Of a DNA stretch of 64,000 nt, positions 52,908-60,974 are shown one piece after another. Position numbers and translations under genes: made by a program. Numbering within the stretch: position 1 is the first letter of the stretch; each line of letters starts with the position of its first letter. A model generated the notes under the pieces. That model was not told the DNA's origin, did no database searches, and saw only the letters and a list, made by a program, of their open reading frames with translations. The stretch is from Candidatus Tumulicola scandinaviensis (GTDB taxonomy: Bacteria; Vulcanimicrobiota; Vulcanimicrobiia; Vulcanimicrobiales; Vulcanimicrobiaceae), in NCBI GenBank assembly GCA_003140835.1, contig PLLA01000097.1:1-64000 (forward strand). The letters are read 5' to 3'.

Positions 52908-53426
52908 TTACTCCTGTGCGAGCAGTGTGTAGATCTCTCTTCGCGTTCGGTCGAGCAGGTCGCGGACCCGCTCGATCGTCTCGGCTTTCGAGCTGGGTCC
53001 CAATTGCGTCACCGCCTGCATCAACCTGCCGGCAGCGTCGCGCAGGTCGCTGCCTGCGTCGTTCTCCGCTACGGTATCCGCCCCGCCGTCATCCTCAAAG
53101 AAGGCGCCGAAGTGGTTTCCGTGCTCTTTGAGATGCCGGCGACCCTCGTCGGTCGCTTCGTAGGTACGCCGTTCGCCCTCGTCACGTCCGGCGATCAGGC
53201 CCTCCTCCTCGAGTGCCGCCAGCAGCGGATAAATCGACCCTGCCCCGCCGGCCCAACCCTTATGCCGGAACTCACGAATCAAGTCGTACCCATGGCGAGG
53301 CTCGTCGGCCACCAGCTTGAGCAACACAAACTTGAGAATTCCGCGTTTGAATCGCCGGGCGTGGCGAAGCCGCCGGCCTCCGAAACCCTCGCCCCATCCG
53401 GAGCCATGCCAAAACCCTGTATGCAT
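52908..53426 (-). CDS. PadR-family transcriptional regulator
   Basis: Winged-helix repressor, 172 residues. LKFVLLKLVADEPRHGYDLI, GSIYPLLAALEEEGLIA and RRTYEATDEGRRHL are the PadR DNA-binding domain (about 27-105); the C-terminal helices (120-170) would form the dimer and effector region. A Gly/His-rich N-terminal extension of about 25 residues precedes the domain. ATG at 53426 has no Shine-Dalgarno sequence. The promoter places transcription start at or next to this ATG, so the message may be leaderless. The MATE exporter gene follows by 4 bases. Confidence 0.9.
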   Translation of the reverse strand: MHTGFWHGSGWGEGFGGRRLRHARRFKRGILKFVLLKLVADEPRHGYDLIREFRHKGWAGGAGSIYPLLAALEEEGLIAGRDEGERRTYEATDEGRRHLKEHGNHFGAFFEDDGGADTVAENDAGSDLRDAAGRLMQAVTQLGPSSKAETIERVRDLLDRTRREIYTLLAQE

Positions 53427-53433
53427 GGTTGAG

Positions 53434-53462
53434 ATACTATTCGATATATCGCTATCTGTCAA
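53434..53462 (-). promoter_or_regulatory. padR promoter with operator palindrome in the spacer
   Basis: On the minus strand: TTGACA (53462-53457), a 17-base spacer and TAGTAT (53439-53434). The spacer holds a perfect 10-base palindrome CGATATATCG (53442-53451) flanked by GATA/TATC half-sites. Transcription would begin about 7 bases later, at the padR ATG. This is a good site for PadR autorepression. Confidence 0.75.
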
Positions 53463-53549
53463 TAAGGGGCGAGCTATCTCGACCTGGATGAGGCGACGAG
53501 CGTCTTCGCGAGCCAAAGTGTGCGTCGCGAGAGCGCCGAACAACGCCGA

Positions 53550-53825
53550 GTGCGGCTCGATCGCTTTCTGAAAGTTTCTCGCCTTTCCAAGCGGCGCAGT
53601 GAGGCGCACGAGGCGATCGAGCACGGACGCATTACCAAAGACGGCAAGGCACTCAAACCCGGATACCAGGTCAAGGCGGGCGACGTCCTCGAGATTCACT
53701 ACGCGACGCGATTCGTGACGGTCGCGGTTCGAGAAGTACCGCTGCGCGTCACCCCGCGCGTGAAGCCCGGCGACTTGTACGAGATTCTGTCGACGCGCAA
53801 AGACGAGCCCGCGGACTGGATATGA
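53550..53825 (+). CDS. rqcP: S4-domain ribosome-associated quality control protein RqcP
   Basis: Small RNA-binding protein that binds nascent-chain-tRNA and 50S and aids RqcH alanine tailing in Bacillus (YabO). 91 residues starting RLDRFLKVSRLSKRRSEAHE after the initiator. GRITKDGKALKPGYQVKAGD and VRPRVKPGD-type segments (here TPRVKPGDLYEIL) complete the S4 fold. GTG at 53550 gives the canonical family start; GTG at 53520 would add ten residues. The stop overlaps whiA (ATGA). Hsp15-like proteins are longer and a weaker match. Confidence 0.88.
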   Translation: MRLDRFLKVSRLSKRRSEAHEAIEHGRITKDGKALKPGYQVKAGDVLEIHYATRFVTVAVREVPLRVTPRVKPGDLYEILSTRKDEPADWI

Positions 53826-54697
53826 TCTCGGCGGATACGAAAGACGCGCTCGCGCGCGACCTGCCCGAGCACCGCCACTGCCGCGATTCGCTGCTGTCGG
53901 GCTTGGCGCTGTACGGTACGGGCGCCGAAAACCGGGAGTTCGTTACCCATCGAAACGCCGTCGCGCGCCTCTTTTGGTCGCTCCTCGACGACGATCGGAA
54001 ATCGTATCCGATCGAAAATCGCGGGACGACGCGGCTGCAACGGCTGCAAACGTTTGCGATCGCCGTTCCGCCGCGCCTCAGCGCTCGCCCGGGAAAACCC
54101 GCGCACCGATGCGATCGGCTGATGGAGATTCGAGCCGCGTTCCTGGCCTGCGGGTCGCTGGCGGCCGGCGCGCACGGTTATCATTTGGAATTCGTGCCGG
54201 CCGATCGTGTGCTCGCGACGCGCCTGGAATGGACGTTGCGTAGTGCCGGCGTACCGCCGAAGCGCACCCAGCGCAAGGGCCGCATCGTCGTTTACTATAA
54301 GGACTTCGATGCGATCGTCGAGCTGCTCACGTTGATCGGTGCGTTTGGAGCGGTGTTGCGGCTCGAAGACGTGCGGGCGCTGCGCGAAACCAAAAATCGC
54401 ATCCACCGTCTCGTCAACACCGAAGCCGCCAACCTGGAGCGCACTGCGGCCGCTGCGGCGGCGCAGCGACGTGTGATTGAGTACCTCGAGAACGCCTACG
54501 GCTTGCCGCAGCTTTCTCCGGCACTCCGAGAAATTGCGGAACTCCGCTTAGCGCATCCCGACGAATCTCTTACCGAGCTGGGCCGCCGCTGCAACCCGCA
54601 AATTGCGAAGCCGACCGTGAGCAGCCGTCTTGGGGCGCTGGCTCGGCTCGCCGATCACGTACGCCGCGGGCAGGGGCAATCCAAGCACGCCCGGTAG
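53822..54697 (+). CDS. whiA: DNA-binding protein WhiA
   Basis: 291 residues. An N-terminal LAGLIDADG-derived domain (AFLACGSLAAGAHGYHLEFV, RKGRIVVYYKDFDAIVELL, LIGAFGAVLRLEDV) and a C-terminal helix-turn-helix (LREIAELRLAHPDESLTELG, VSSRLGALARLADH). WhiA controls division and sporulation genes in actinobacteria and associates with the nucleoid in Bacillus; its role in this organism is unknown. It is coupled to rqcP and followed by gap-pgk-tpiA, the same neighbour set as in actinobacteria. Confidence 0.94.
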   Translation: MISADTKDALARDLPEHRHCRDSLLSGLALYGTGAENREFVTHRNAVARLFWSLLDDDRKSYPIENRGTTRLQRLQTFAIAVPPRLSARPGKPAHRCDRLMEIRAAFLACGSLAAGAHGYHLEFVPADRVLATRLEWTLRSAGVPPKRTQRKGRIVVYYKDFDAIVELLTLIGAFGAVLRLEDVRALRETKNRIHRLVNTEAANLERTAAAAAAQRRVIEYLENAYGLPQLSPALREIAELRLAHPDESLTELGRRCNPQIAKPTVSSRLGALARLADHVRRGQGQSKHAR

Positions 54698-54732
54698 AAC
54701 GCAACCTGCTCGTTTATCACACGGAGTATTGC

Positions 54733-55761
54733 ATGCGCATCGGGATCAACGGCTTCGGCCGTATCGGAAGAAATTTCACTAAGGCGCTGATGGAACGCCA
54801 TCCACAGGTCGAGATCGCAGCGATCAACGATCTGACCAGTGCGGCCGAGTGCGCGCATCTCTTCAAATACGACAGTAACTACGGAACGTTTGACGGGGAG
54901 GTTTCGGCAAGCGGCGACACGCTGCTCGTCGACGGCCGGAACATCCGCGTCATGGCCGAACGCGACCCCGGCAAACTGCCCTGGAAGAGTCTCGGCGTCG
55001 ACGTCGTCATCGAGTCGACCGGTTTGTTCACCGATGCCGCCAAGGCGCGGTCGCACATCGATGGCGGCGGAGCTCAGAAAGTCTTGATCTCCGCACCGGC
55101 CAAAGGCGAAGACATCACGATCGTTCTGGGCGTCAACGACGCGTCGTACGATCCGCTCGCGCACCACGTGATTTCCAATGCGTCGTGCACCACCAACTGC
55201 TTAGCGACGGCCGTGAAGCCGATCGTCGATCGTTTAGGCTGGGTCAAGGGCTTCATGACGACTATCCACTCTTACACGAACGATCAGAACATCTTGGACG
55301 CGCCGCACAAAGACTTGCGCCGCGCGCGTAATGCCGCCACCAACATCATTCCGACCTCGACGGGGGCCGCCAAGGCGCTGTATCTGACGATCCCGGAGGT
55401 CGAAGGAACGTTCGACGGATTTTCGCTGCGCGTACCGACGCCGACGGTCTCGATGATCTATCTCGTCGTGCAAACCAAAAAACCGACCACGCGCGAGGGC
55501 CTCAACGCCATTTTGCGCGCCGCCGCCGAAGGCGAGCTTTCGAAGTACGTAGCGTATACCGAGGAAGAACTCGTCTCCAGCGATTTCAAAAGAAATCCGA
55601 ACAGTTCGGTCATCGACGCGAAACTGACCAACGCCATCGGCGATTTGGTGCAGATCGGCGCTTGGTACGACAACGAGTGGGGCTACTCGTGCCGGCTTGC
55701 GGACTTGACCGCGATGGTCCTCGAAAAACTTCCGGCCGCGGCGTCGCAGACCGGGTCCTAA
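54733..55761 (+). CDS. gap: Glyceraldehyde-3-phosphate dehydrogenase
   Basis: Converts glyceraldehyde-3-phosphate, phosphate and NAD to 1,3-bisphosphoglycerate. 342 residues. INGFGRIGRNFTKALM at the N-terminus, SNASCTTNCLATAVKP with catalytic Cys152, HSYTNDQNILDAPH with the catalytic His, and WYDNEWGYSCRLADL. ATG at 54733 has CGGAG 8-12 bases upstream. First gene of the gap-pgk-tpiA-gpmI operon; 35 bases from whiA. Confidence 0.98.
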   Translation: MRIGINGFGRIGRNFTKALMERHPQVEIAAINDLTSAAECAHLFKYDSNYGTFDGEVSASGDTLLVDGRNIRVMAERDPGKLPWKSLGVDVVIESTGLFTDAAKARSHIDGGGAQKVLISAPAKGEDITIVLGVNDASYDPLAHHVISNASCTTNCLATAVKPIVDRLGWVKGFMTTIHSYTNDQNILDAPHKDLRRARNAATNIIPTSTGAAKALYLTIPEVEGTFDGFSLRVPTPTVSMIYLVVQTKKPTTREGLNAILRAAAEGELSKYVAYTEEELVSSDFKRNPNSSVIDAKLTNAIGDLVQIGAWYDNEWGYSCRLADLTAMVLEKLPAAASQTGS

Positions 55762-55768
55762 CTTTTTT

Positions 55769-56947
55769 GTGAACGTTCGTTCCATCGAGGACCTCGACGT
55801 GCGTGGCAAGCGCGTCTTGGTTCGGGAAGACCTCAACGTGCCGATGGACGGCACCGCAATCGCCGATTACACTCGCATCGATGCGGCGATTCCGACGCTG
55901 AAATGGCTGCGCGAACGGGGAGCTCGAACCGTCGTGATCTCGCACCTCGGGCGCCCTGGCGGCACGCCCGATCCCGGGCTGTCGTTGCGGCCGCTGGTCG
56001 CCGCCCTGTCCGAGCGGCTCGGAACCCCGGTGGCCTTTGCCGAGGACTGCATCGGCGAGTCCGCCCGCCGAGCGGTCGCTGCACTGAAAGACGGCGACCT
56101 CGCCTTGCTCGAGAACGTTCGGTTTCACCCGGAAGAGGAACGCAACGATCCGGCGTTCGCTAAATGCTTAGCAGAGCTGGGGGATCTCTACGTCAACGAC
56201 GCTTTCGGGACGGCTCATCGCGCGCACGCCTCGACCGAGGGTGTCGCTCACCTCTTGCCGAGCGCGGCGGGGTTGCTGATGCAAGCCGAGCTTACGGCCC
56301 TCACGCGCCTGACGGAGAATCCCGTCAAGCCGTTCGTCTGTGCCATCGGCGGCGCGAAGATCAAAGACAAGATCGGCGTCTTCAACCATCTCATGGAAAA
56401 CGTGGACGCATTCTGCGTCGGTGGCGGGATGGCGAATACGTTCTTGGCCGCGCTCGGCATTAACGTCGGCACGTCGTTACGCGACGACGACTTGGAGCCG
56501 GCGCAGTACATCCTCGACCATGCCAAACAGTGCGGCGTCGACATCCATCTACCCAGCGACGCGGTCGTCGCGTTGGCCTTGGATGCGTCCGACCCGCGGG
56601 TCGTCGAAATCGCCGGCGTCGGGCACGACATGATCCTCGACATCGGGCCCGCGACCGCGCAGGCCTACGCCGGTGCGATCGAACAGGCCAAAACGATCGT
56701 ATTCAATGGACCGATGGGCGTCTACGAAAAACCCGCCTACCGTCGCGGTACGCAGGTCGTGGGCGAAGCCATCGCCCGGGCGACCGAGCACGGCGCAATC
56801 AGCGTCGTGGGTGGCGGCGATGCGGCGGCGGCGGCGCATCTCCTAGGCTTTGCCGGCGCGATGACGCACGTTTCGACGGGCGGCGGCGCGACGCTGGAGT
56901 TTTTGGAAGGGGGAACGCTGCCGGGTGTCGCCGCACTCGAGCGGTAG
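55769..56947 (+). CDS. pgk: Phosphoglycerate kinase
   Basis: ATP-forming step from 1,3-bisphosphoglycerate, 392 residues, cytosolic. RGKRVLVREDLNVPMDG, VVISHLGRPGGTPDPGLSLR, LLENVRFHPEEERNDPAFAK, CAIGGAKIKDKIGV and FNGPMGVYEKPAY cover both domains. It starts at GTG 55769, 7 bases after gap, with a poor ribosome site (TTTTTT precedes the start), so translation probably relies on coupling. Confidence 0.98.
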   Translation: MNVRSIEDLDVRGKRVLVREDLNVPMDGTAIADYTRIDAAIPTLKWLRERGARTVVISHLGRPGGTPDPGLSLRPLVAALSERLGTPVAFAEDCIGESARRAVAALKDGDLALLENVRFHPEEERNDPAFAKCLAELGDLYVNDAFGTAHRAHASTEGVAHLLPSAAGLLMQAELTALTRLTENPVKPFVCAIGGAKIKDKIGVFNHLMENVDAFCVGGGMANTFLAALGINVGTSLRDDDLEPAQYILDHAKQCGVDIHLPSDAVVALALDASDPRVVEIAGVGHDMILDIGPATAQAYAGAIEQAKTIVFNGPMGVYEKPAYRRGTQVVGEAIARATEHGAISVVGGGDAAAAAHLLGFAGAMTHVSTGGGATLEFLEGGTLPGVAALER

Positions 56948-56956
56948 ACGCGTACG

Positions 56957-57706
56957 GTGCCAGTGATTCGTTCGATCGTCGCCGCTAACTGGAAAATGCA
57001 TAAGACGGCCGCCGATACCGCCGCGTTCTTCGACGCCTTCCTGCCGCTGAGCGCTTCGCTGCCGCCCGAGATCGAAATCGTCGTCGCTCCGCCGTTTACT
57101 GCGATCGCCGAAGCGTCGAAACGCCTCCGTGGAACGCGCATCCTTTTGGGCGCGCAGACGATGCATTGGGATCTCGAAGGGCCGTTCACCGGCGAAGTGA
57201 GCGCGCCGATGTTGCTCGAATTCCGCGTGTCGCACGTCATCCTCGGACACTCCGAACGCCGCGCCGCCTGCGACGAAACCGATCGCACCGTCAACTTGAA
57301 GGTGCGGACCGCACTGGCGCAAGGCTTGACCCCGATCGTCGCGGTTGGCGAAAGCGGAAACGAGCGGTCGGCCGGACGAACCGACGATCGCGTCGTCGCC
57401 CAAACGCGCGCCGCCTTTGCGGGCGTTCCGGCCGCCGAACTCGCGCGGGTAACGATTGCGTACGAACCGATTTGGGCAATCGGCACCGGGCGGAACTGCG
57501 ATCCGGAAGAAGCCGACCGCGTGATGGCGACCATTCGCGGAAGCCTCGACGGGCTCGACGAAACGCCGATTCTCTACGGCGGCAGCATGAAGCCGGAGAA
57601 CGTGGCCGCATATATGGCGAAGCCTAACGTCAACGGTGGTTTGGTGGGCGGTGCGTCGCTCGATCCGACCGGCTTCGCCATGTTGATTGCGAACGCCGCG
57701 CGATGA
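56957..57706 (+). CDS. tpiA: Triose-phosphate isomerase
   Basis: Interconverts dihydroxyacetone phosphate and glyceraldehyde-3-phosphate. 249 residues: VAANWKMHKT (substrate Lys), VILGHSERR (His), VTIAYEPIWAIGTGR (catalytic Glu) and ILYGGSMKPENV (phosphate loop). The start is GTG at 56957; a second in-frame GTG lies two codons later. Gap of 9 bases from pgk, 4-base overlap with gpmI. Confidence 0.98.
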   Translation: MPVIRSIVAANWKMHKTAADTAAFFDAFLPLSASLPPEIEIVVAPPFTAIAEASKRLRGTRILLGAQTMHWDLEGPFTGEVSAPMLLEFRVSHVILGHSERRAACDETDRTVNLKVRTALAQGLTPIVAVGESGNERSAGRTDDRVVAQTRAAFAGVPAAELARVTIAYEPIWAIGTGRNCDPEEADRVMATIRGSLDGLDETPILYGGSMKPENVAAYMAKPNVNGGLVGGASLDPTGFAMLIANAAR

Positions 57707-59289
57707 CGTTCCGTCCGGTTGTGATCGCCGTTCTCGACGGCTGGGGATGCAGCGATTCGCCCTACGGAAACGCCGTTGCGGCCGCCGCGCTTCCGCACTG
57801 GCGCGCATTTTTCGACCGTTATCCCTGGACGACGCTGGCGGCCTCGGGCGAAGCGGTCGGCCTGCCCAAAGGCATCATGGGCAACAGCGAGGTCGGCCAC
57901 ACGAATCTCGGCAGCGGCCGCGTCGTCGCGCAGGGCCAGGTACTCATCGACGAAGCAATCGCTTCGGGAGCATTCGACCGCAACGACGTCGTGCAGGCCG
58001 CCATCGCGCACGTCAAGCGCAGCGGCGGAACGTTACATCTCATGGGTTTGCTGTCCGACGGACGCGTGCACAGTTCGCTCGAGCACCTCTACGCCCTGAT
58101 CGATGCGGCCCTTGCCGGCGGCGTTCCGATTGCGGTTCACTGCTTTCTCGACGGTCGCGACACGCCGCCGCGCTCGGCCGAAACGTACGTCACGCGGCTC
58201 GAAGAAAAGCTCGCGGCCATCGGACGTCAAGGCTCGATTGCAAGTGCCGGCGGACGGTACTATGCCATGGATCGCGACAAGCGCTGGGAGCGCACCGAGC
58301 GAGCCTATGCAATGCTGGCCACCGGCCGTGCCGAGCATCGCGCGCCGACCGCGCTCGACGCGGTGCGATCGGCGTACGAGCGCGGCGAAGACGACGAGTT
58401 CGTACTGCCAACGATCGTCGGCAAACCGCGTCCAATCGAGGACGGCGACGCATGCATCTTTTTCAACTTTCGGCCCGATCGCGCGCGTCAGTTGACGACC
58501 GCGTTCGACGCCGGCATCGCCGCCTATGGCCGCGACGCGTTCGTCGCCTTCGCACCGCGGCGATACGGCGACGTGCTTTTTGCGACGATGACGAAATACG
58601 AGGAAGATTTCCCGAATCCGGTGCTCTTCGGACCGCACCCGCAGTACGACACGTTTGGTGAAATTCTCGCGCGCGCCGGTCTGCGCCAGCTGCGACTGGC
58701 CGAGACGGAAAAATACGCGCACGTCACGTATTTTTTTAACGGCGGCCGCGAGGACGAGTTTGAGGGCGAAGACCGCGTGTTGATTCCGTCCGACCGTTCG
58801 GTGCCCACCTACGATCTCGCACCGGCGATGCGCGCCCGCGAGATTACCGATGCGGCCGTCGCCGCGATCGCGGCGGGAACCTACGACGCCATCGTCATGA
58901 ACTATGCGAACGCCGACATGATCGGGCACACCGGCAAATGGGAACCGACCATCCAAGGTCTCGAGGTGCTCGACGGATGCCTCGAACGTCTGGCCGCCGC
59001 CACGTTGAAGGCCGGCGGACTCTTGGTCATTACCGCCGACCACGGCAACGCCGAAGAAAAGCTCGACCGGGACGGGAACCCGCTGACGGCGCATACGACC
59101 AACCCGGTGCCGCTGCTGTTCGTCGCCGACGGACTAGGTGGGACGTTCGCCGGCGGCGGGAAGCTCGGCGACGTCGCACCAACGCTGTTGCGCATCATGA
59201 ACCTCCCGGTTCCGGAACGAATGAGCGGCGTCAATCTCTTCACGCCGAAGGGCGCAGCCGCCGACGTTCTCAGCACGCGCCCTGGATAA
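57703..59289 (+). CDS. gpmI: 2,3-bisphosphoglycerate-independent phosphoglycerate mutase
   Basis: Mn-dependent interconversion of 3- and 2-phosphoglycerate, 528 residues. VIAVLDGWGCSDSPYGNAV, GIMGNSEVGHTNLGSG (phospho-Ser), VHCFLDGRDTPP, IASAGGRYYAMDRDKRW, ADMIGHTGKW and TADHGNAEEKLD (metal ligands), HTTNPVPLLFV. ATG overlaps the tpiA stop. Unrelated to the histidine phosphatase at 18583. Confidence 0.98.
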   Translation: MTFRPVVIAVLDGWGCSDSPYGNAVAAAALPHWRAFFDRYPWTTLAASGEAVGLPKGIMGNSEVGHTNLGSGRVVAQGQVLIDEAIASGAFDRNDVVQAAIAHVKRSGGTLHLMGLLSDGRVHSSLEHLYALIDAALAGGVPIAVHCFLDGRDTPPRSAETYVTRLEEKLAAIGRQGSIASAGGRYYAMDRDKRWERTERAYAMLATGRAEHRAPTALDAVRSAYERGEDDEFVLPTIVGKPRPIEDGDACIFFNFRPDRARQLTTAFDAGIAAYGRDAFVAFAPRRYGDVLFATMTKYEEDFPNPVLFGPHPQYDTFGEILARAGLRQLRLAETEKYAHVTYFFNGGREDEFEGEDRVLIPSDRSVPTYDLAPAMRAREITDAAVAAIAAGTYDAIVMNYANADMIGHTGKWEPTIQGLEVLDGCLERLAAATLKAGGLLVITADHGNAEEKLDRDGNPLTAHTTNPVPLLFVADGLGGTFAGGGKLGDVAPTLLRIMNLPVPERMSGVNLFTPKGAAADVLSTRPG

Positions 59290-59308
59290 GTCCAGTCGGT
59301 TATCAGGT

Positions 59309-59317
59309 TGATATGAT
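59309..59317 (+). promoter_or_regulatory. Extended -10 element upstream of the microprotein
   Basis: TGATATGAT: TG at 59309-59310, one base, then TATGAT at 59312-59317, one mismatch from TATAAT. It lies about 36 bases before the microprotein ATG and 20 bases after the gpmI stop. No -35 is obvious, which extended -10 promoters tolerate. Confidence 0.5.
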
Positions 59318-59352
59318 TCCATAATCGCAGTGGCCGAAAGGAGGTCGCTCCG

Positions 59353-59469
59353 ATGCACAAACGCTTTACCGAAAAGAACCAAGAACTGCTCGTCGCCCAA
59401 GCTATGGTGTATTTCGTCTTCCTTGGTGCGGCGACCGTGGCGGTCGCGCTGGCGGCCCACCTGCATTAG
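59353..59469 (+). CDS. 38-residue single-span membrane microprotein
   Basis: Too short for routine gene finding. The ribosome site AAAGGAGGT ends 9 bases before the ATG at 59353, close to perfect. The protein has a polar, basic N-terminus (MHKRFTEKNQELL) and a single hydrophobic helix (VAQAMVYFVFLGAATVAVAL, about residues 14-33) ending AHLH. It lies 64 bases after gpmI, with an extended -10 box ahead of it. Its last 68 bases are antisense to the 3' end of the TPR gene. Function unknown. Confidence 0.7.
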   Translation: MHKRFTEKNQELLVAQAMVYFVFLGAATVAVALAAHLH

Positions 59470-60670
59470 TGGAACTCTCGATCTCGCTGATGCTTTCCCG
59501 CGCCGAAATGGCGATCGAGGGATCGAGCGACCGTTCAGCGGAGCGGAACTCCACGACAGCTTCGGCTCGCTTGCCGTGGACCTCGTCGACCACGCCGAGC
59601 AAGTAGTGAATGCGCGGGTCGTCGGGTGCGACGGCGAGACCTTTGAGCAACACCGGTTCCGCCTCGTCGATCGTTCCTTCCTGTACCTCGTCAAAGCCCA
59701 AGTCGACGTAGGAGTCGGGCGAGTAGGGCCACACGTCGATCGCCTGCCGGTAATATCCAACCGCATCGCGACGGTCTCCGCGAGCATCGGCCAAGTATCC
59801 GAGATTCACTAACGCCTCCGGACCCTCGGGCGCCAATTCATGGGCCCGGCTGAGTTCGCGTGCGGCCGCATCGTAGTGCTTCTCGTCGAGATACAGCGAA
59901 CCCAAGTCGTTCGTGCACGCATAGCTGCCGGCGTCGAATCGCAGACAGGTGGCGAACGTTCGCTCGGCCGCGGCGTCGTCGTGTGTCTGCATTTGGGCGA
60001 CCGCCATTCCGTTGAGAAAGTCGATCGAGGCCGGATAAATCGCCAGCGCTCGCCGGAAGTAGGTCAGTGCATCGTACGGCAAGCGCAGGTCGTCGTAGGT
60101 CTCACCCAGTTCGTATTGCGCCTCGGCATCGCCCGGACGGGCGGCCGCTTGCCGCTGCATGTCGCGCTCGAACCCATCGAAATCGCCCTTGCGCTGGTGT
60201 GCCATCACCAAGTCGTCGATCGATTCCGGCAGACTCGCGCCAAACTCGTGAATCGCGGCGTCGATGTGCTGCTGGAGGACATCGAGCATGCCCAACCGGT
60301 GGTGCGCTTGCGAATCGTACGGATAACTCTCGACGATTTCTCGATAAGTCGTTTCGGCGCGCTGCAAATCGCCAGTGCGAAAATACAGATCGCCGAGGAA
60401 GCGGCGTACGACCACTTCCTGCGGATAGACGCTCAGGTAGCGCTCGAGTCCGCCTTCAGCACCGAGAACGTCGCGCGCAAGCAGGCGCCGGCGAGCGAGA
60501 GCGAGCGCCGCGTCGGGATCGGTCACTTCCGAACGGGCGGCGTCGCGAATGTTGATCGAGGTAACGTCGGCGCGCGCGGCAAGCGGTTCGAGCACCGGGC
60601 ACGCGAGCAGCAGCCCGGCCGCCGCGAGCGCGAGATGGAGCGTAATGCGTACTGAGAAAAACTGATTCAC
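59402..60670 (-). CDS. Exported TPR-repeat protein
   Basis: 422 residues. An N-terminal signal sequence (ALAAAGLLLACPVL) has a possible lipobox LLAC near residue 18. Between about 50 and 375 it contains tandem tetratricopeptide repeats, e.g. RRFLGDLYFRTGDLQRAETT, AHHRLGMLDVLQQHIDAAIH, LGETYDDLRLPYDALTYFRR, LVNLGYLADARGDRRDAVGY. A Pro/Arg-rich tail follows and overlaps the microprotein gene on the opposite strand. Probably a periplasmic scaffold. GTG at 60670 overlaps the TGA of the small frameshifted gene (GTGA). Confidence 0.82.
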   Translation of the reverse strand: MNQFFSVRITLHLALAAAGLLLACPVLEPLAARADVTSINIRDAARSEVTDPDAALALARRRLLARDVLGAEGGLERYLSVYPQEVVVRRFLGDLYFRTGDLQRAETTYREIVESYPYDSQAHHRLGMLDVLQQHIDAAIHEFGASLPESIDDLVMAHQRKGDFDGFERDMQRQAAARPGDAEAQYELGETYDDLRLPYDALTYFRRALAIYPASIDFLNGMAVAQMQTHDDAAAERTFATCLRFDAGSYACTNDLGSLYLDEKHYDAAARELSRAHELAPEGPEALVNLGYLADARGDRRDAVGYYRQAIDVWPYSPDSYVDLGFDEVQEGTIDEAEPVLLKGLAVAPDDPRIHYLLGVVDEVHGKRAEAVVEFRSAERSLDPSIAISARESISEIESSTNAGGPPARPPRSPHQGRRNTP

Positions 60671-60974
60671 ACGTCTGCCCGGTAACTGCCGCTCGGATCG
60701 ATCCGGACCCGGCGATCCCCAACAACGATACAACGCGGGCGATGGTCCCAGAGTGACGCCACCGCAACCACCACCGGCTTGAGCTTTTCGAGGAGAACGC
60801 GGGCGCGGTGCGATACGGCGATGGCATCGCGTACCCAGCGAGGTCGTGGGGAAGGCCGGTGGTTTCGAGATCGGTCTCCGCAACCGCCGGCACGACGGCC
60901 TCTGACGGCCGCGCCGAGCTTGACGGAATACCGAGGGCGGCCGCGCCTTCTTCCGGTTCAATCCGGCGAAGCAT
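60667..60974 (-). pseudogene. Small gene after fliA, disrupted by one missing base (or assembly error)
   Basis: Frame one starts at ATG 60974 (MLRRIEPEEGAAALGIPSSS) and reads to about 60850. Frame two continues with VSHRARVLLEKLKPVVVAVA, has RRVRIDPSGSYRADV and stops at TGA 60667, which overlaps the TPR start. Adding one C to the CCCC run where frame one reads GLP would make one uninterrupted protein of about 102 residues. No family is recognised. It overlaps the fliA stop by 17 bases, in keeping with the tight spacing around it. Confidence 0.55.

Noticed and set aside
60667-60850. Identification of the small gene after fliA as FlgM
   Set aside because: VSHRARVLLEKL recalls the start of the FlgM motif, but the rest does not follow the FlgM pattern and the frame is broken.
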